Shown: piece by piece, positions 1 through 10,399 of the stretch | How the letters are laid out: each line of letters opens with the position of its first letter | Position numbering within the stretch: the stretch's first letter is position 1 | Assembly (NCBI GenBank): GCA_009617715.1 | Contig: VTFK01000166.1 | Coordinates: forward strand, 965,934-1,029,933 | From: Plectrocnemia conspersa | Lineage: Eukaryota > Arthropoda > Insecta > Trichoptera > Polycentropodidae | DNA: 64,000 bases | Reading direction: 5' to 3' | Program-made: the position numbers and the translations under genes | The notes under the pieces: model-generated | Database searches by the model: none | The model's input: the letters and a program-made list of their open reading frames with translations, nothing else | Told to the model about the DNA's origin: nothing

Positions 1-194
1 ATGGCAAAAATATAATTAAAGAATTAATTTTATTTATTGTAATAAAGTATTTTTTAAAACAATAAAAATGGAAAACAAATTTACAACAAAACATTTATTC
101 ACAATAGTAGTTTAACTATTTATACTTGAATTTGGAATATTCAATCTCGGATTTTTGTTTTCTAATTAATTGTTTATTTGTTCATTTATAAACT

Positions 195-545
195 AAGGGC
201 TGATTTACACACTGCCAGTTGCTGGCATGCCAGCTGGAAATTGACTGGTGGGTCACTGTTGTCTGGCATTCCAGTCCACTGGGGCCTTACCGTTTACATA
301 GTGCCAGCAAGTGATAGAATTATTGATGCGAAAAAGCGCTACTTACCTTGCTCCAGTACGGTAGTATGGTAGAAGGGGGAGCTGGAGTGCTAGCAAAACA
401 AAAATATTTATTCTGCTGGCGCTGACAGTTGCTGGCATGCCAGCGGCGCACTGGCTTTAAGCGTTTACATGGTGCTAGTTGCTGGCATCCAGTGACTGGC
501 AACCTCGACTGGCGCGCCGACTGGCATTGTGTAAATCAGCCTTTA
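195..545. mobile_element. Non-autonomous DNA element (MITE), PIF/Harbinger-like
   Basis: The two ends form inverted repeats: about 25 bases from position 195 and about 25 bases ending near 543 are complementary with one or two mismatches (end motif GGCTGATTTACACA). The interior is richer in GC than its surroundings and repeats the motif GTTGCTGGCATGCCAGC (near 219 and 429, and a partial copy near 477). The flanks read CTA on the left and TTA on the right, close to the three-base TWA target duplications of PIF/Harbinger elements. There is no coding capacity. Assignment to Harbinger is inference from the ends only. Confidence 0.6.
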
Positions 546-955
546 TTTTGTCAATTTTTAGGTATGTCACCGACAATAGAATTATTTTTTCTTCTTTTTC
601 TTTATCGGTGATGAAATTAAGCCTTTCCCAGTTAAAAAATGAACTTCTGCAATCTGTCTAATGCATTGAAAGCATTTTTTCAGTTGTATTATTACAGCAT
701 CTGTAACATTACATTTTAATAAAATTTAAACACGGCGATTCATCATTGGCAAGTTCATGTCATTTTCTTTTATCTAGTTTGTTGTTAATGTTTTATCATG
801 GAGAACTTGATGAAAATTTGATCTATATTATTTTTTCATAAATCTTTTAAATTGATCGGTAAGAGTTTTTATTAATTTCAACGATCTATAAACATCTTGA
901 TCTCTGTTCTGATATTATTCAATTTATTTAGTACCAGATTCCAGAGGTTCAAAAA
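546..955. other. AT-rich spacer, nothing recognised
   Basis: No gene, RNA or clear repeat was seen here. It separates the Harbinger-like MITE from the hAT transposase relic. Confidence 0.5.
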
Positions 956-2280
956 TTAGGGAAACTTATGATTTTTCATGTGACGGTACAGCGATTTAAC
1001 AAGCGATTGAGGGTCAATGAAAGAATCGTCGTCTTTTATATTTCTCAAGACTGAAACAATATCCTCAAATTGTTCAAAAACTGTTATTACTACATTAGTT
1101 TTAGAGCGTATCGGATGCGTTTTGAGACATTTTAATAACATGATATTTTTTTCATCTAGTAGATAAAGAAAAAAAATTTAAAAGTATTGAAAATTTGTAA
1201 CGTCAACATTTACAGATGCTGCATAAAACACCCACATGATTTATACTGTGCGAACAACATGGGAAATATTTTGCAAGCGAGTTATTTTTTATTAAACCTT
1301 ATACACCTTTATATTTTCCAGACATATTTCTTCCGTAGTCACGAATATTTTCGATTAGTAACCCATCTTCGATAAGTTTCTTCTCCAGATTTTTATGTCA
1401 TGTTTATAAAATCTATGAATTTTTCTTTTATCGTATTGGAATATTTAACATATCGTATAATTTCTGTTAGTTGATCTTTATGTGAAATATCTGAAATGCT
1501 ATCTAAAATTATACTGTAATATTTTGTCTGCTGAATTTCTTTCATTATTTCCCTGCCTACCAATACATTTATAAGTTCATTTTAAATATACTATGATAAA
1601 TAGTTGTAAAGGTTTTAAAAATGGGAATTTAACACACTTGTCAAGATGATATCAAATTCGCTTACAAATTTATTTGACAATTATATGATCCCATATAATG
1701 CCAAATAATTTTTAACGATAAATAAAATGCATTTTAATATGTCTCCATTTTTTTTTATCCCGTTATTTAATGCGATTTGAAAAAAATCATGAATTAAACC
1801 ATCTTTTTCAAGTCTTTTATTTATATGTTCCATTAAATTCTCATGAACAATAACATTTGGGTTCAAATGTTTCCAGTTTTTATAACCATACAAATTACTA
1901 AATAATTTCTTGGTTTTAGAAGATGTAAATAAAATAATCACTTTCTTTCTACCTTCTGAAAAACCATATTTTTATGATCTCACTTATTATTGCAACACTG
2001 ACCACTAGTAATTGCATATAATTCCAGAACTGCATGCTCTCGACCGTGACTTACTAAATAGGATTTAAATCTTTTAGAGCTAATATTCCATGTTCAATTG
2101 TGAATTTTTTTTGCTTGACATAGTTTATATTTCCACTTCATATCTCTCACTATCTTCAAAGTTTTCAAAAATAACATAGACATCTTGTAATTAATTTTCT
2201 TTAGGGTAATCAACAAGAATTTCGGAACTGGGTCTAGAAGCATTTTCGATTTGTTTTTCTCCAAATGCATTAACATCAGA
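956..2280 (-). pseudogene. hAT-family transposase relic (ZMYM1/DUF4371-like)
   Basis: Three pieces in different frames on the - strand follow the order of the long hAT-derived proteins often annotated as zinc finger MYM-type protein 1-like. The first (about 1941-1681) holds a GYKNWKHL motif and a weak match to the region around the TTF-type zinc finger. The second (about 1550-1400) reads KYYSIILDSISDISHKDQL, the recognisable core of the DUF4371 part of the transposase. The third (1141-956) contains RNIKDDDSF and resembles the block before the C-terminal dimerisation region. Stops and frameshifts separate the pieces, so no functional protein remains. Neither terminal inverted repeats nor the C-terminal hAT domain could be identified. 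The assignment rests on motif recognition by eye; the DUF4371-like piece is the most secure. Confidence 0.65.
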
Positions 2281-2591
2281 AGATATCATCATTATGATAT
2301 ATATTTTATTATTATGATATATATTTAAGGTGCATATATATCATAAATGCCTATTGAATTAATTTATTTTATATACTCTATTTTATTTGTAGAGATTTCA
2401 ATTTACTGCTTTAATTTATTTTTATTTTCACGAGATGACAAGATGGCAGATCCTGGTACAAATTTTGTAGTGCTCCAAAAATGCAATGTATATGTTTGAA
2501 ATAAGTTATTTTCACACATCTGTTTTAGCTTAAAATTGCAAAAAACTTGCCGAAATAAATTCATTAGAATCGGCAACTTACAAATAGTCCA

Positions 2592-2888
2592 CTCGGAATG
2601 AAAGATAACAAGCTGAAATTTTGCACAGACCTTTGTTTTGGCGTTCTAAAGATAGGGTAAAAAGTCTCATAAGATATCGTGTCTGCTAATCAAGATATTA
2701 AAGGTCAAAGGTCATAAAAATCGTTTTCTTGCAAATACCTCGCCTCCTTTGTGTCGCATGTCATTAGATGCTTAACAAAACTTATAGAAAATAAAATTTT
2801 CTACAAGTTTGTTATAATTTATTTCTTCGTATGTTTAATGGTTTTCGAGATATAGCGCGGGGAGTGGGAAGCGCGCATCCGTTTATAG
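2592..2888. repeat. Left long terminal inverted repeat
   Basis: It starts with CTCGGAATGAAAGATAACAA and ends with CCGTTTATAG, and matches 4560-4856 in reverse complement along its whole length. The stop codon of the enclosed gene (near 2819) lies inside it, so the repeat carries the 3' end of the coding region. Confidence 0.8.
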
Positions 2889-4440
2889 GATAACGCTATG
2901 TAAACTACGGAGCTAGAGTTACCTGCACATTCTTCCACAGTTTCATAGGAAACATCGCAAATTGTTATCTGCTGAATGAACCCATCTAAAGCATTAACAC
3001 TTTCAATCTCCATATCTTCAAAAATCATCATCGATAATGCAAAAAGTAATAGCGTATGGCCTCTGATACTTCTTGCAAAAGCGTGACCATCCAACATTTT
3101 GTCGACAGAATTCGAAGCATAAACTGTACTGAGAGCTTCCTTGATTCCGCTTCCATTCATTATATACCCTATGTATCCAATAAAAGACAAGCATATGAAA
3201 GCCTCCTAGTTTCACAACTACTCTGGAAAAGTCTGAGCTAGCATCTGAAGCTGCTACGATTTCACGTGCTTTTATGTACAACGGCTGATCAAAAGTTATT
3301 AAGCATGTTATTTGTTCATGTTTCTTGGTAGTGTTTATAACACACTGTAATGTGGTGTAAATTGTGTCCATATTACTCGCAGGATGATGAATAAAAGTAA
3401 GAAACAGAATCCGAGAAGTTACAAAGTTCCCATTGTTTTTTATAAGTTGTTCAATAAATTCATTCCACCCTGGCAACGGTGAGATATTTTTCCACTTTCC
3501 GTACATCCACAACAAATCAACTACATTAAATATTTGTTCGGTTAGTTCTTCTACATCATTAAAATTTTGAACTTGAATCTCTTGCTCAATCCGGATACGA
3601 CATGATTTTCATACACTAGAAGGGGTATATGTGATAGTGCTGCTAGCTCCTTTGCACTTGGTTTTGTTGTAAATTTCTTTATGCGGTCATCGGATATAAC
3701 TTCAGATTTTGGAGTTATTATTTTTATCATTCCCATTATATGAACAGTATTATAGCCATCAAGAATATAAATATTTTTCTGCATTATCCGTTGCATACTG
3801 TACTAAGGCACTTGACTCTGATGGTGGATTACGAGGCTGTGGGTGATAAACAGCTGAAATTTAACATTTTAGAGTATCACTATATGAAGCGAAAAAAACA
3901 AATGTTTGGCCTATCTGTATTTCTTCTATGAAGAAATACAGATAGGCCTATTAATAACTGCGAAGAAAAGGACCGTTTTCGTATGGAAGTCATTATAGCA
4001 TGACTTATAGCTGTGTATTTCGTTTTAAAATGCCCCGTCTTTCCTTTTCTGTTCTTTATAATAACTTCTTGCAGAAAATGTAATAAAGTTTTCGGAATTT
4101 CTTCATTAATATTTTACTCGGGGGCGGATAGGACTTGGTTTCAACAACAGAAGATCGAATATCTTCTCTAATAATCGCCGCAGCAGCTTCCACTACGCGC
4201 AAGTGTTCTTCTTCCGAAGTGCCTTTTTTATTTTCATACCAAGCTATGGATAAAATTTAAGCTTGAGCATCGCGAAAAGAAAAAATAGGGAATGATCCAA
4301 TCTTCGTTGTAATTATAATATCTGTTAAATATTTTTCTCTTAATTTGGAAATGATATTCTTATCATCTGGTACATACTCCGTAAGGACATCTCTCAACAA
4401 ATTTCTTGTCGAGCAATATTTCACTCTTAATTCCTAATAA
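2819..4440 (-). pseudogene. Uncharacterised transposon-encoded protein, decayed
   Basis: Several open stretches on the - strand fit one protein. From the N-terminal side: a block near 4290-4140 reading ILSIAWYENKKGTSEEEHL with a stop codon four residues before it, a block at 3796-3551 with NIYILDGYNTVHIMGMIKII, a block at 3515-3240, and a C-terminal block at 3190-2819 with ASNSVDKMLDGHAFARSIRG. Motifs of the kind DN..NI..LDG..T.H.MGMI and GSG......YA.NSV..ML.GHA.SRA.R recur in many uncharacterised invertebrate proteins. I recognise the family but know of no established function. Frameshifts, stops and a palindrome at 3908-3948 break the reading frame. The flanking inverted repeats make a transposase the simplest guess, but no catalytic triad was established. 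Confidence 0.6.
3908..3948. repeat. Perfect 19-bp hairpin inside the transposon gene
   Basis: Positions 3908-3926 and 3930-3948 are exact reverse complements around the three bases TAT. It lies within the coding span of the decayed transposon protein, so it probably arose by a templated (fold-back) insertion in a copy already under no selection. Confidence 0.85.
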
Positions 4441-4559
4441 TATAATGAAGAAAGTAATAAAATTACGGTTCAAACGACTTGCCGAGACCACTTTTTTCAC
4501 GATTGTTTACTTTTTCAAAGCTTATACCAAGTTAAGCAGGTAGAAATACTCGCTGGATT

Positions 4560-4856
4560 CTATAAACGGATGTACGCCTCCCACTCTTCGCGCTATATCT
4601 CAAAAACGGTTAATGATACAAAACAAATATTATAACCAAACTTGTAAAAAATTTTATGTTTTACAAGTTTTGTAAAGCATCTAATGACGTGCGACACATA
4701 AAACGCGAGGTATTTGCAAAAAAACAAATTTTGTGACCTTTGACCGTTGATATCTTGATTAGCAGACACGATATTTTATGAGACTTTTCACTCTGTCCTT
4801 AGAACATCAAAACGAAGGTCTGAGCAAAATTTCAGCTTGTTATCTTTCATTCCGAG
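4560..4856. repeat. Right long terminal inverted repeat
   Basis: Reverse complement of 2592-2888, ending in CATTCCGAG. It is on the N-terminal side of the enclosed - strand gene, so any transposon promoter would lie here. Confidence 0.8.
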
Positions 4857-5792
4857 ATTTAGCCTTTATTTCGCCTTATTTGACTGGACTAAAACCGTCA
4901 TAAAAATTAGGTAGACTTTGATGAAATCACTATCGTGAGATTTCCGCTTCTTTTAATGTTAACAAAATCTACAGTTAAAAAAATTATCTGCATGAATGGG
5001 TACCTACTAAAGTCTAAGCTTTGAACGAAACCCTTAACTCGTACGTCACGGTATTTCGAAATGAAAAACGTCATCCGATGGGGTCGCTCAACTACTCCGA
5101 GCATTACAAGGCAAGATATTGATGAATTCTTTATCAAATTATAAGTATAAAAATAGTTATTCATGATAAGCTTCATAATCTAGTCAATATTTTGGATTTT
5201 TTAACTAATCATTACGACACGAAGAGTGACGACAGGTAACCCGAATGGGTAAAAATTGAATTTATATTACAAAACAATTTTTGAGATAAAAAAATAGTTT
5301 TAATATGAATGTTGTTAATATACAAAAAATGCAACTATTATACCATTTTTTTTTAAAAAATATGAAAAAATAAAATATATTTTATAAACAAAAAATACAA
5401 TACTCAGGAAGTGCGTGAGCTCATTGAACACAAATCATACTTTAATTTTTCTACCACCGTACGGATGGGTTAATAAATGGATTGTTTATATTGTATCGTT
5501 CGTCATAAGAAAGTTTTACTTTACATTTCGAGCGCCCTTGGCAAATGTCCATTTGCTAATGGTTTCCTATGGCCCTGTGTAAATAGCATCTCTTGGAGCT
5601 GAAGAAAAATCTTCTTATAAAACAAACCTCACATTAACTTATCGAAATAATCAACCTATCACTAACAGGTATAGTTTAATATTTCATTTTTAAATTTGAA
5701 CATACATATCGTCAGCTTTTACTAACTTTTTCCACTATGATAAATGTGATTATTATATTCCTGATCTTATATATATATATGAACTATTGTAG
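4857..5792 (+). other. Non-coding, probably parvin intron
   Basis: The stretch is AT-rich and ends in a good splice acceptor at 5791-5792. No upstream parvin exon was found in it. A moderately GC-rich patch at about 5440-5600 shows no coding signal. As the N-terminal exons of parvin are missing, this and everything to its left is best read as intron of that gene, with transposons inserted. Confidence 0.45.
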
Positions 5793-6977
5793 ATGATAAT
5801 GAAGAACGTTCGATCATACACCCAAAATCAATGGGAGATCCTAAGCTCCGAGAGCTGATACAAATTTTGATTGATTGGATGAACGACGAGCTCGCACAAC
5901 AGCGCATTATCGTCAAGGATATAAACGAAGACCTCTATGATGGCCAGGTGCTGCAGAAGCTGCTCGAAAAGCTCACGGGTATGAAGTTGGACGTCCCCGA
6001 AGTAACGCAGTCCGAGGAGGGACAAAAGCAAAAGCTGGCTGTTGTACTACAGGCCGCAAACAAATCGATGAATCTGCCGATAAGACATTCGCAAAAGTGG
6101 AGCGTTGATTCCATTCATTCAAGGAATACAGTCGCCATTTTGCATTTGTTGGTGGCTTTGGCGCGCTTCTTCAGAGCGCCTATTCGTCTTCCGGAAAACG
6201 TCACCGTCTCGGTCGATATCGTCAGGAAGACTACTGGAAATACGCTGAAGCACAGGTATTACAATATTTTTCGTTAAATTGTAGTTGTTTCCTGTAGATA
6301 TTAATAATAAATTTATTTTAGAGTGAATCAAGAGAATATTACATCGACATATGATGATGTTGGAATGAGAACTGAACGCGACGCATTCGACTCGCTCTTT
6401 GATCATGCCCCCAAAGAGATTCAGTCGGTAAAGAAGGTAAGTTAGTTTTTGCAAGATGCCAACAACATGAATTTGCATAGTTTATGTTTTGTAAATACTT
6501 TTGCGCGCGTGTTATTTAATGTTATGTACGTCTCTATTCATTGAATTAATATATACTTCTTTTCTTTCACAGCCACTTGTACTGTTTGTGAACAAACACC
6601 TCGGAAAGTTGAACCTTGAAGTGATATATAATGAATCTGAAACAGATGACTTCAAGCAGTTCCACGATGGCGTTTACTTGTGCCTTTTGATGGGTTTATT
6701 GGAAGGTTTTTTCGTGCCATTGTATGATTTTCACTTGACTCCTAAAGACTACGAGCAGAAGGTGCACAACGTGGCGTTCGCCTTCAGACTAATGGAGGAT
6801 GTTAAACTACCGAGACCGAAAGCGAGACCTGAAGGTTATAATTGTAATGATGATGAATGTTCTTAATGTTATTATTAAATTAATTAATATTAATTTACAG
6901 ATGTCGTCAACGAAGATCTGAAATCAACTCTCAGGGTGCTCTACAATCTCTTTGTTCACTACAAAGATATGGAATAA
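5793..6977 (+). CDS. parvin: Parvin (actopaxin), four 3' exons, N-terminus outside
   Basis: Exons 5793-6255, 6322-6436, 6573-6834 and 6901-6977 join in phase through GT-AG introns of 66, 138 and 66 bases and end in TAA at 6975-6977. They encode about 304 residues. Parvins have two calponin-homology domains. The first is in exon one (from DPKLRELIQILIDWMNDEL to IRLPENVTV), the second begins with PLVLFVNKHLGKLNLEV and contains DGVYLCLLMGLLEGFFVPLY and QKVHNVAFAF. The C-terminus DLKSTLRVLYNLFVHYKD is nearly invariant in the family. Parvin is a cytoplasmic adaptor at integrin adhesions that binds integrin-linked kinase through its second CH domain and joins PINCH to link integrins to actin. About 60 N-terminal residues of a usual 360-370 are missing. 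The ATG at 5831 is internal, because coding sense (NEERSIIHPKS) continues upstream of it to the acceptor at 5791-5792. Confidence 0.95.
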
Positions 6978-7640
6978 TACAACCACTATTAAAAACTCAT
7001 ACGAATCTCTACTATATAAATCGATTATAACAATTTTAATAATGCATGTGTTTTTTTTACTAATTTAAACTAAAGTCACAAAAATTGTGCGTGCCTTATT
7101 AGTGTCTTAAATATTTTGACTGCATATACATACTTTAAAGTCTTTATTCTATATAAATATTTTATTACTGTTAAAAATTACCATTTTTGCCTTAAATGTT
7201 ATAGTTAATTGTTTGATGTAACAAAAAATAGGTATTACGTACTCATACTTTTAAATTTATAAAAATGCGCGCAATAAATAATTTGTCAAGATTAACAGTG
7301 CAATAATTTGACTTTTAACATTGCAAGAATATCAAATAATATTTATTAAAATTAAATTAAATCATAAATATATTTATGTTTAATATAAATGCAACCGATA
7401 ACTCAAAATATAACTTATTTTTTTATATTTTTAAATAAGTACAAGACATACAAAAATTAATATTTATTGTTTTTTTTATGTATTATATTTACAAAGAATA
7501 TATTTCATTATTTTTGTATATTGTGCCATGAACATGTATATATTATTTTTGTTATGTCATTGTATTAAGAAGATTTATTTGTTTAGTTATAATATAACAT
7601 ATGTATATTTGATATGAATTCTAATAAAATATTAACAAAA
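6978..7640 (+). other. Parvin 3' untranslated region
   Basis: Very AT-rich sequence with no repeat match. AATAAA signals occur at 7273-7278 and 7623-7628; the second is followed by a T-rich run, which suits a poly(A) site near 7640. Where the transcript ends is inference. Confidence 0.5.
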
Positions 7641-7683
7641 TATCTTATTTTTTTATTTTATGTTGTAAATGTATCTACTATTA

Positions 7684-7712
7684 CAGTCATTAGCTCAATG
7701 CATTACAACGGA
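7684..7712 (-). repeat. Decayed copy of the LINE/SINE 3' hairpin tail
   Basis: On the - strand it reads CCGTTGTAATGCATTGAGCT and is followed downstream by an A-rich run ending near 7650. It matches the 5' arm and loop start of the hairpin described at 46890-46933; the 3' arm is too decayed to pair well. The next 100 bases contain a short inverted pair around ATACTGGTAGTA that I could not assign. Confidence 0.45.
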
Positions 7713-7898
7713 TTGCAATACCGATATTGGAACAAAAAAATTGACCTTCAGTACTACCGGTATTACAAAATAAAATACTGGTAGTATTGAAATTATTTTT
7801 TTCAATCCATACATCTTATTTATTGAAAATGTCTCCATGGTTTAGATGAAAACGACGATGACTCGGGTGTTTATCCCTCAGGGGAAAGACTTCGCAAC

Positions 7899-8562
7899 TA
7901 GGGATTCCAATCCCGGGATCCCGAATCCCGGGATCCCGGGATCCCGGACGATTTTCAATACCCGATGAGTCCCGGGATTATAAAACATAATCCCGAATTT
8001 TTCGGATTGGTTGATTTATCAAGCACAATCGAATTATTATTGACAACATCGTTATATTTCGTGTATAAACTTGCGCGAGTTGCACGTGTCATCTGTGAAT
8101 CTTTGAGGCTGTGAGTCTGAACGTGCTTTTTCAGCAGCAGGCTGCTTAGGAACCAAAATCAGATCAAGGCTAAATGATAAAACACTTGATGCTTTGATGT
8201 TACTTCGTGAGTTTTATTCAAAATAATGTTTTCAATTAATTGTGTCTATGAATGTACATAGTATGTACATTCATTGTCAAAAGTTCATTTTTTTCTTCTC
8301 AAATAAATATATAAGACCTTCCCTTTTTTATTTTTATTATATTAGTTTCTATATTAAGTCCAAGACTAAAATTATACGTACTTTATACATTGTACGTTAT
8401 AAAAAACAGATGTAAAAATATATTGTATTATTCATTTTCAATTATTTTTATCGATAAAATAACATGAAAATTATCCCGGGACTGGTCCCGGGATCCCGGG
8501 ATCGACTAATTGCAATACCGAAATCCCGGGATCAAAATTTTGGCTCGGGATTGGAATCCCTA
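7899..8562 (+). mobile_element. hAT deletion derivative (664 bp) with 8-bp target duplication
   Basis: The ends are perfect 16-bp inverted repeats (TAGGGATTCCAATCCC). They are flanked by identical 8-bp direct repeats, TTCGCAAC, at 7891-7898 and 8563-8570, the target-site duplication length of hAT elements. Next to the ends lie repeats of CCCGGGATCCCGGGATCC, a pattern likely to be the transposase-binding subterminal array. Inside is the last exon of a hAT transposase (8107-8226). Exact duplications and ends point to a fairly recent insertion. Confidence 0.9.
8107..8226 (+). pseudogene. hAT C-terminal dimerisation domain (hATC) remnant
   Basis: The frame reads ESERAFSAAGCLGTKIRSRL, then NDKTLDALMLLREFYSK and a TAA at 8224-8226. 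S-E-R-F-S-A-G, a basic R-L and D-L-LR make up the signature of the hATC domain at the end of hAT transposases. An in-frame stop at 8104 cuts it off from any upstream coding. The catalytic domain is absent, so the element cannot move by itself. It identifies the autonomous parent as a hAT element with CCCGGGATCC-rich ends. Confidence 0.85.
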
Positions 8563-8720
8563 TTCGCAACCAGTAAGACGTTGATGAAATGTTATACATA
8601 TTGCAGTAAAACATTACATCAGATGGATTTGCTAGGTATTTTCAAACCGTATACCATAATGATGGGTCACATTTAGAGTTTAATTCTAATTACGATGAGA
8701 CTCATCGTTCATGGTCATCT

Positions 8721-10266
8721 TTGTTATCAATCAAAACCTTTAGTTTGGTTGATATGGAATATGGATTTAGCAGACTAAAGTCCATTTTTACCTCGGGACC
8801 AGATTTTATTCCAGACTACATTCTGAAAGGATGCAAGTCTGGTATTTTACAGCCTCTAAAATTTATATTTAATTTAATTTTGAGATCCTCTTGTTTTCCA
8901 GAATTGTGAAAATGTTCAAAAGTCACTCCGATTCATAAAAAGGGTCCCAAATCTCAGATTGACAATTACAGGCCAATAGCTTTGATCTCATCACCTGCAA
9001 AATTATTTGAAATTGTTTTGCATAAATACATTTTTAATCATTGCAGGTGTATGCTTCTCGACCAACAACATGGTTTCCGTAAATCTCGATCCACTGTCAC
9101 TAATCTAATGGTTTTGTCTAACTATGTTTCAAAATCATTGGACTCTGGTGTACAAGTGGACGTCGTATACACAGATTTTGAAAAAGCATTTGATAAAGTT
9201 AACCATGCTTTACTTGTAAAAAAGTTATCTAATTTCGGGTTTTCTGAAGATCTCATAAATCTATTCTCAAATTACTTGACCAATAGATATCAATTCGTCA
9301 AGTATAATAACTCCTTTTCAGAACGATATAAGACCCCTACTGGAGTACCTCAAGGATCCAATTTGGGTCCATTGTTGTTTTTATTGTTCATTAATGACAT
9401 AGAAACAGCAATAGAGCATTCAGATTTTTTATTATATGCAGATGACTTGAAAATTTACAAGAAAATGCATTCGATTTCTGATTCCCTCGAGCTACAGGAG
9501 GATCTCAACTCTATATGGAAATGGGCTTGCTATAACCAATTGCCTTTCAGTGTAAAGAAATTTCACACAATTTCATTTTCAAGGTCATTAACGCCGGCAA
9601 AATATTCATACCGTCTAGGCGGATATTTTCTGGAAAGGTTTTCTTCAACTAAGGATTTAGGAGTGACTTTCGAAGAACGTTGGAAATTTAGCTCATAGCA
9701 AATCCTTAAAAATGCTCCGGTTTATCTTGAGAAATACGCGTTACTTCAGGAATACTTTAGTATTGCGCACTCTTTATGATACTCTAGTCCGCAGCATACT
9801 AGAAACTAGCTCCATCATTTGGATCCCAGGCGTAATGAATCAATGTAATGAATTCAAGCTGGAAAAAGTACAACGTAAATTTCTTCGATATTTATACTTG
9901 AAGGAATACGGGTATTATCCGTTCTTGTTTCCCAGTGCTTTTATTTTGGAAGCCCTAGGATACGTTTCTTTGTCGACTCGCAGAAGTGTTTATGTAATTA
10001 AACACTTCTGGAAATTGCTGAAGGGCATCGTAGACAATCCTTCAGTGCTCGAGCAGCTTCAAATGTGGGCTCCTGAAGGTGGTTATAGTTCTCGGTCGCG
10101 TCCACTATTCTTGCCTGTTAAGTGTAGAACTGGAGCACTTGCCAACTCTTCTCTGGCCAAGGCTATATATCTGCTCAATTCTGTCCATAGTAATATTGAC
10201 ATTTTCTCTTGCACATATGAAGTTTTGGTTCAGTTCGTATGGGACAATGCACACCTGTTGAGGTGA
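8721..10266 (+). pseudogene. LINE reverse transcriptase, inactivated
   Basis: The order of reverse transcriptase blocks is clear. It runs TPIHKKGPKSQIDNYRPIAL, then QQHGFRKSRSTVTNL, then the motif-A block YTDFEKAFDKVNHALL, then TGVPQGSNLGPLLFLLFIND, then the catalytic YADDLKIY near 9434, then the thumb-like STKDLGVTFEE. The region after 9712 is the conserved C-terminal part (RNTRYFRN, LRTLYDTLVRSILE, YLYLKEYGYYPFL). Two defects are visible: a TGA where tryptophan is expected at about 8908, and a frameshift with a small deletion around 9698-9712. The type is closest to insect Jockey/CR1 elements. Copies of this kind are copied at the target site from a nick, starting at the 3' end, which explains the missing 5' part. 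Confidence 0.85.
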
Positions 10267-10327
10267 TTTGTGTCTGTTGTTTTGTCTTGTTTATATTTGT
10301 ATGTATTATGATGTATTAGTACTTTTG

Positions 10328-10369
10328 ACTATCGTGACGCATTAGGTTTGCCTGTCAGGTCACGATGGT
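10328..10369 (+). repeat. 3' hairpin of the LINE (reference copy)
   Basis: Arms 10328-10338 and 10359-10369 pair over 11 positions (ATCGTGAC with GTCACGAT at the core, one G-U at the base), with a 20-base loop beginning GCATTAGG and containing CCTGTCAG. It lies 60 bases after the reverse transcriptase stop and just before the TAAA tail. Its position and conservation suggest the signal read by the LINE reverse transcriptase. Confidence 0.75.
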
Positions 10370-10399
10370 TATAATTTTAATAAATAAATAAATATATTG

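Larger units (their letters stand above)
2592..4856 (-). mobile_element. DNA transposon with ~297-bp terminal inverted repeats, unnamed superfamily
   Basis: Positions 2592-2888 and 4560-4856 are inverted copies of each other, both 297 bases long, with roughly 85 percent identity by eye. They enclose one decayed gene on the - strand whose C-terminal end runs into the left repeat. Weaker similarity continues outside both arms (a CGAAATAAA block on each side), so the true ends may be near 2530 and 4900. Target-site duplications could not be fixed. Long inverted repeats bounding a single coding unit are the layout of a cut-and-paste DNA transposon. Confidence 0.7.
8571..10392 (+). mobile_element. 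Non-LTR retrotransposon (Jockey/CR1-like LINE), 5'-truncated
   Basis: It holds a decayed reverse transcriptase, a short 3' untranslated region with a stable hairpin (10328-10369) and a tail of TAAA repeats ending near 10392. The 60 bases left of the hAT insertion (about 7830-7890) may belong to the same copy, which would make the hAT element nested in the LINE; that part is inference. No endonuclease domain remains. Further relics of this family are at 26170, 27505, 37060, 41610, 43320 and 51470. Confidence 0.8.

Noticed and set aside
5831..5833. ATG as parvin start
   Set aside because: Parvin-like residues (NEERSIIHPKS) continue upstream to the splice acceptor at 5791-5792.
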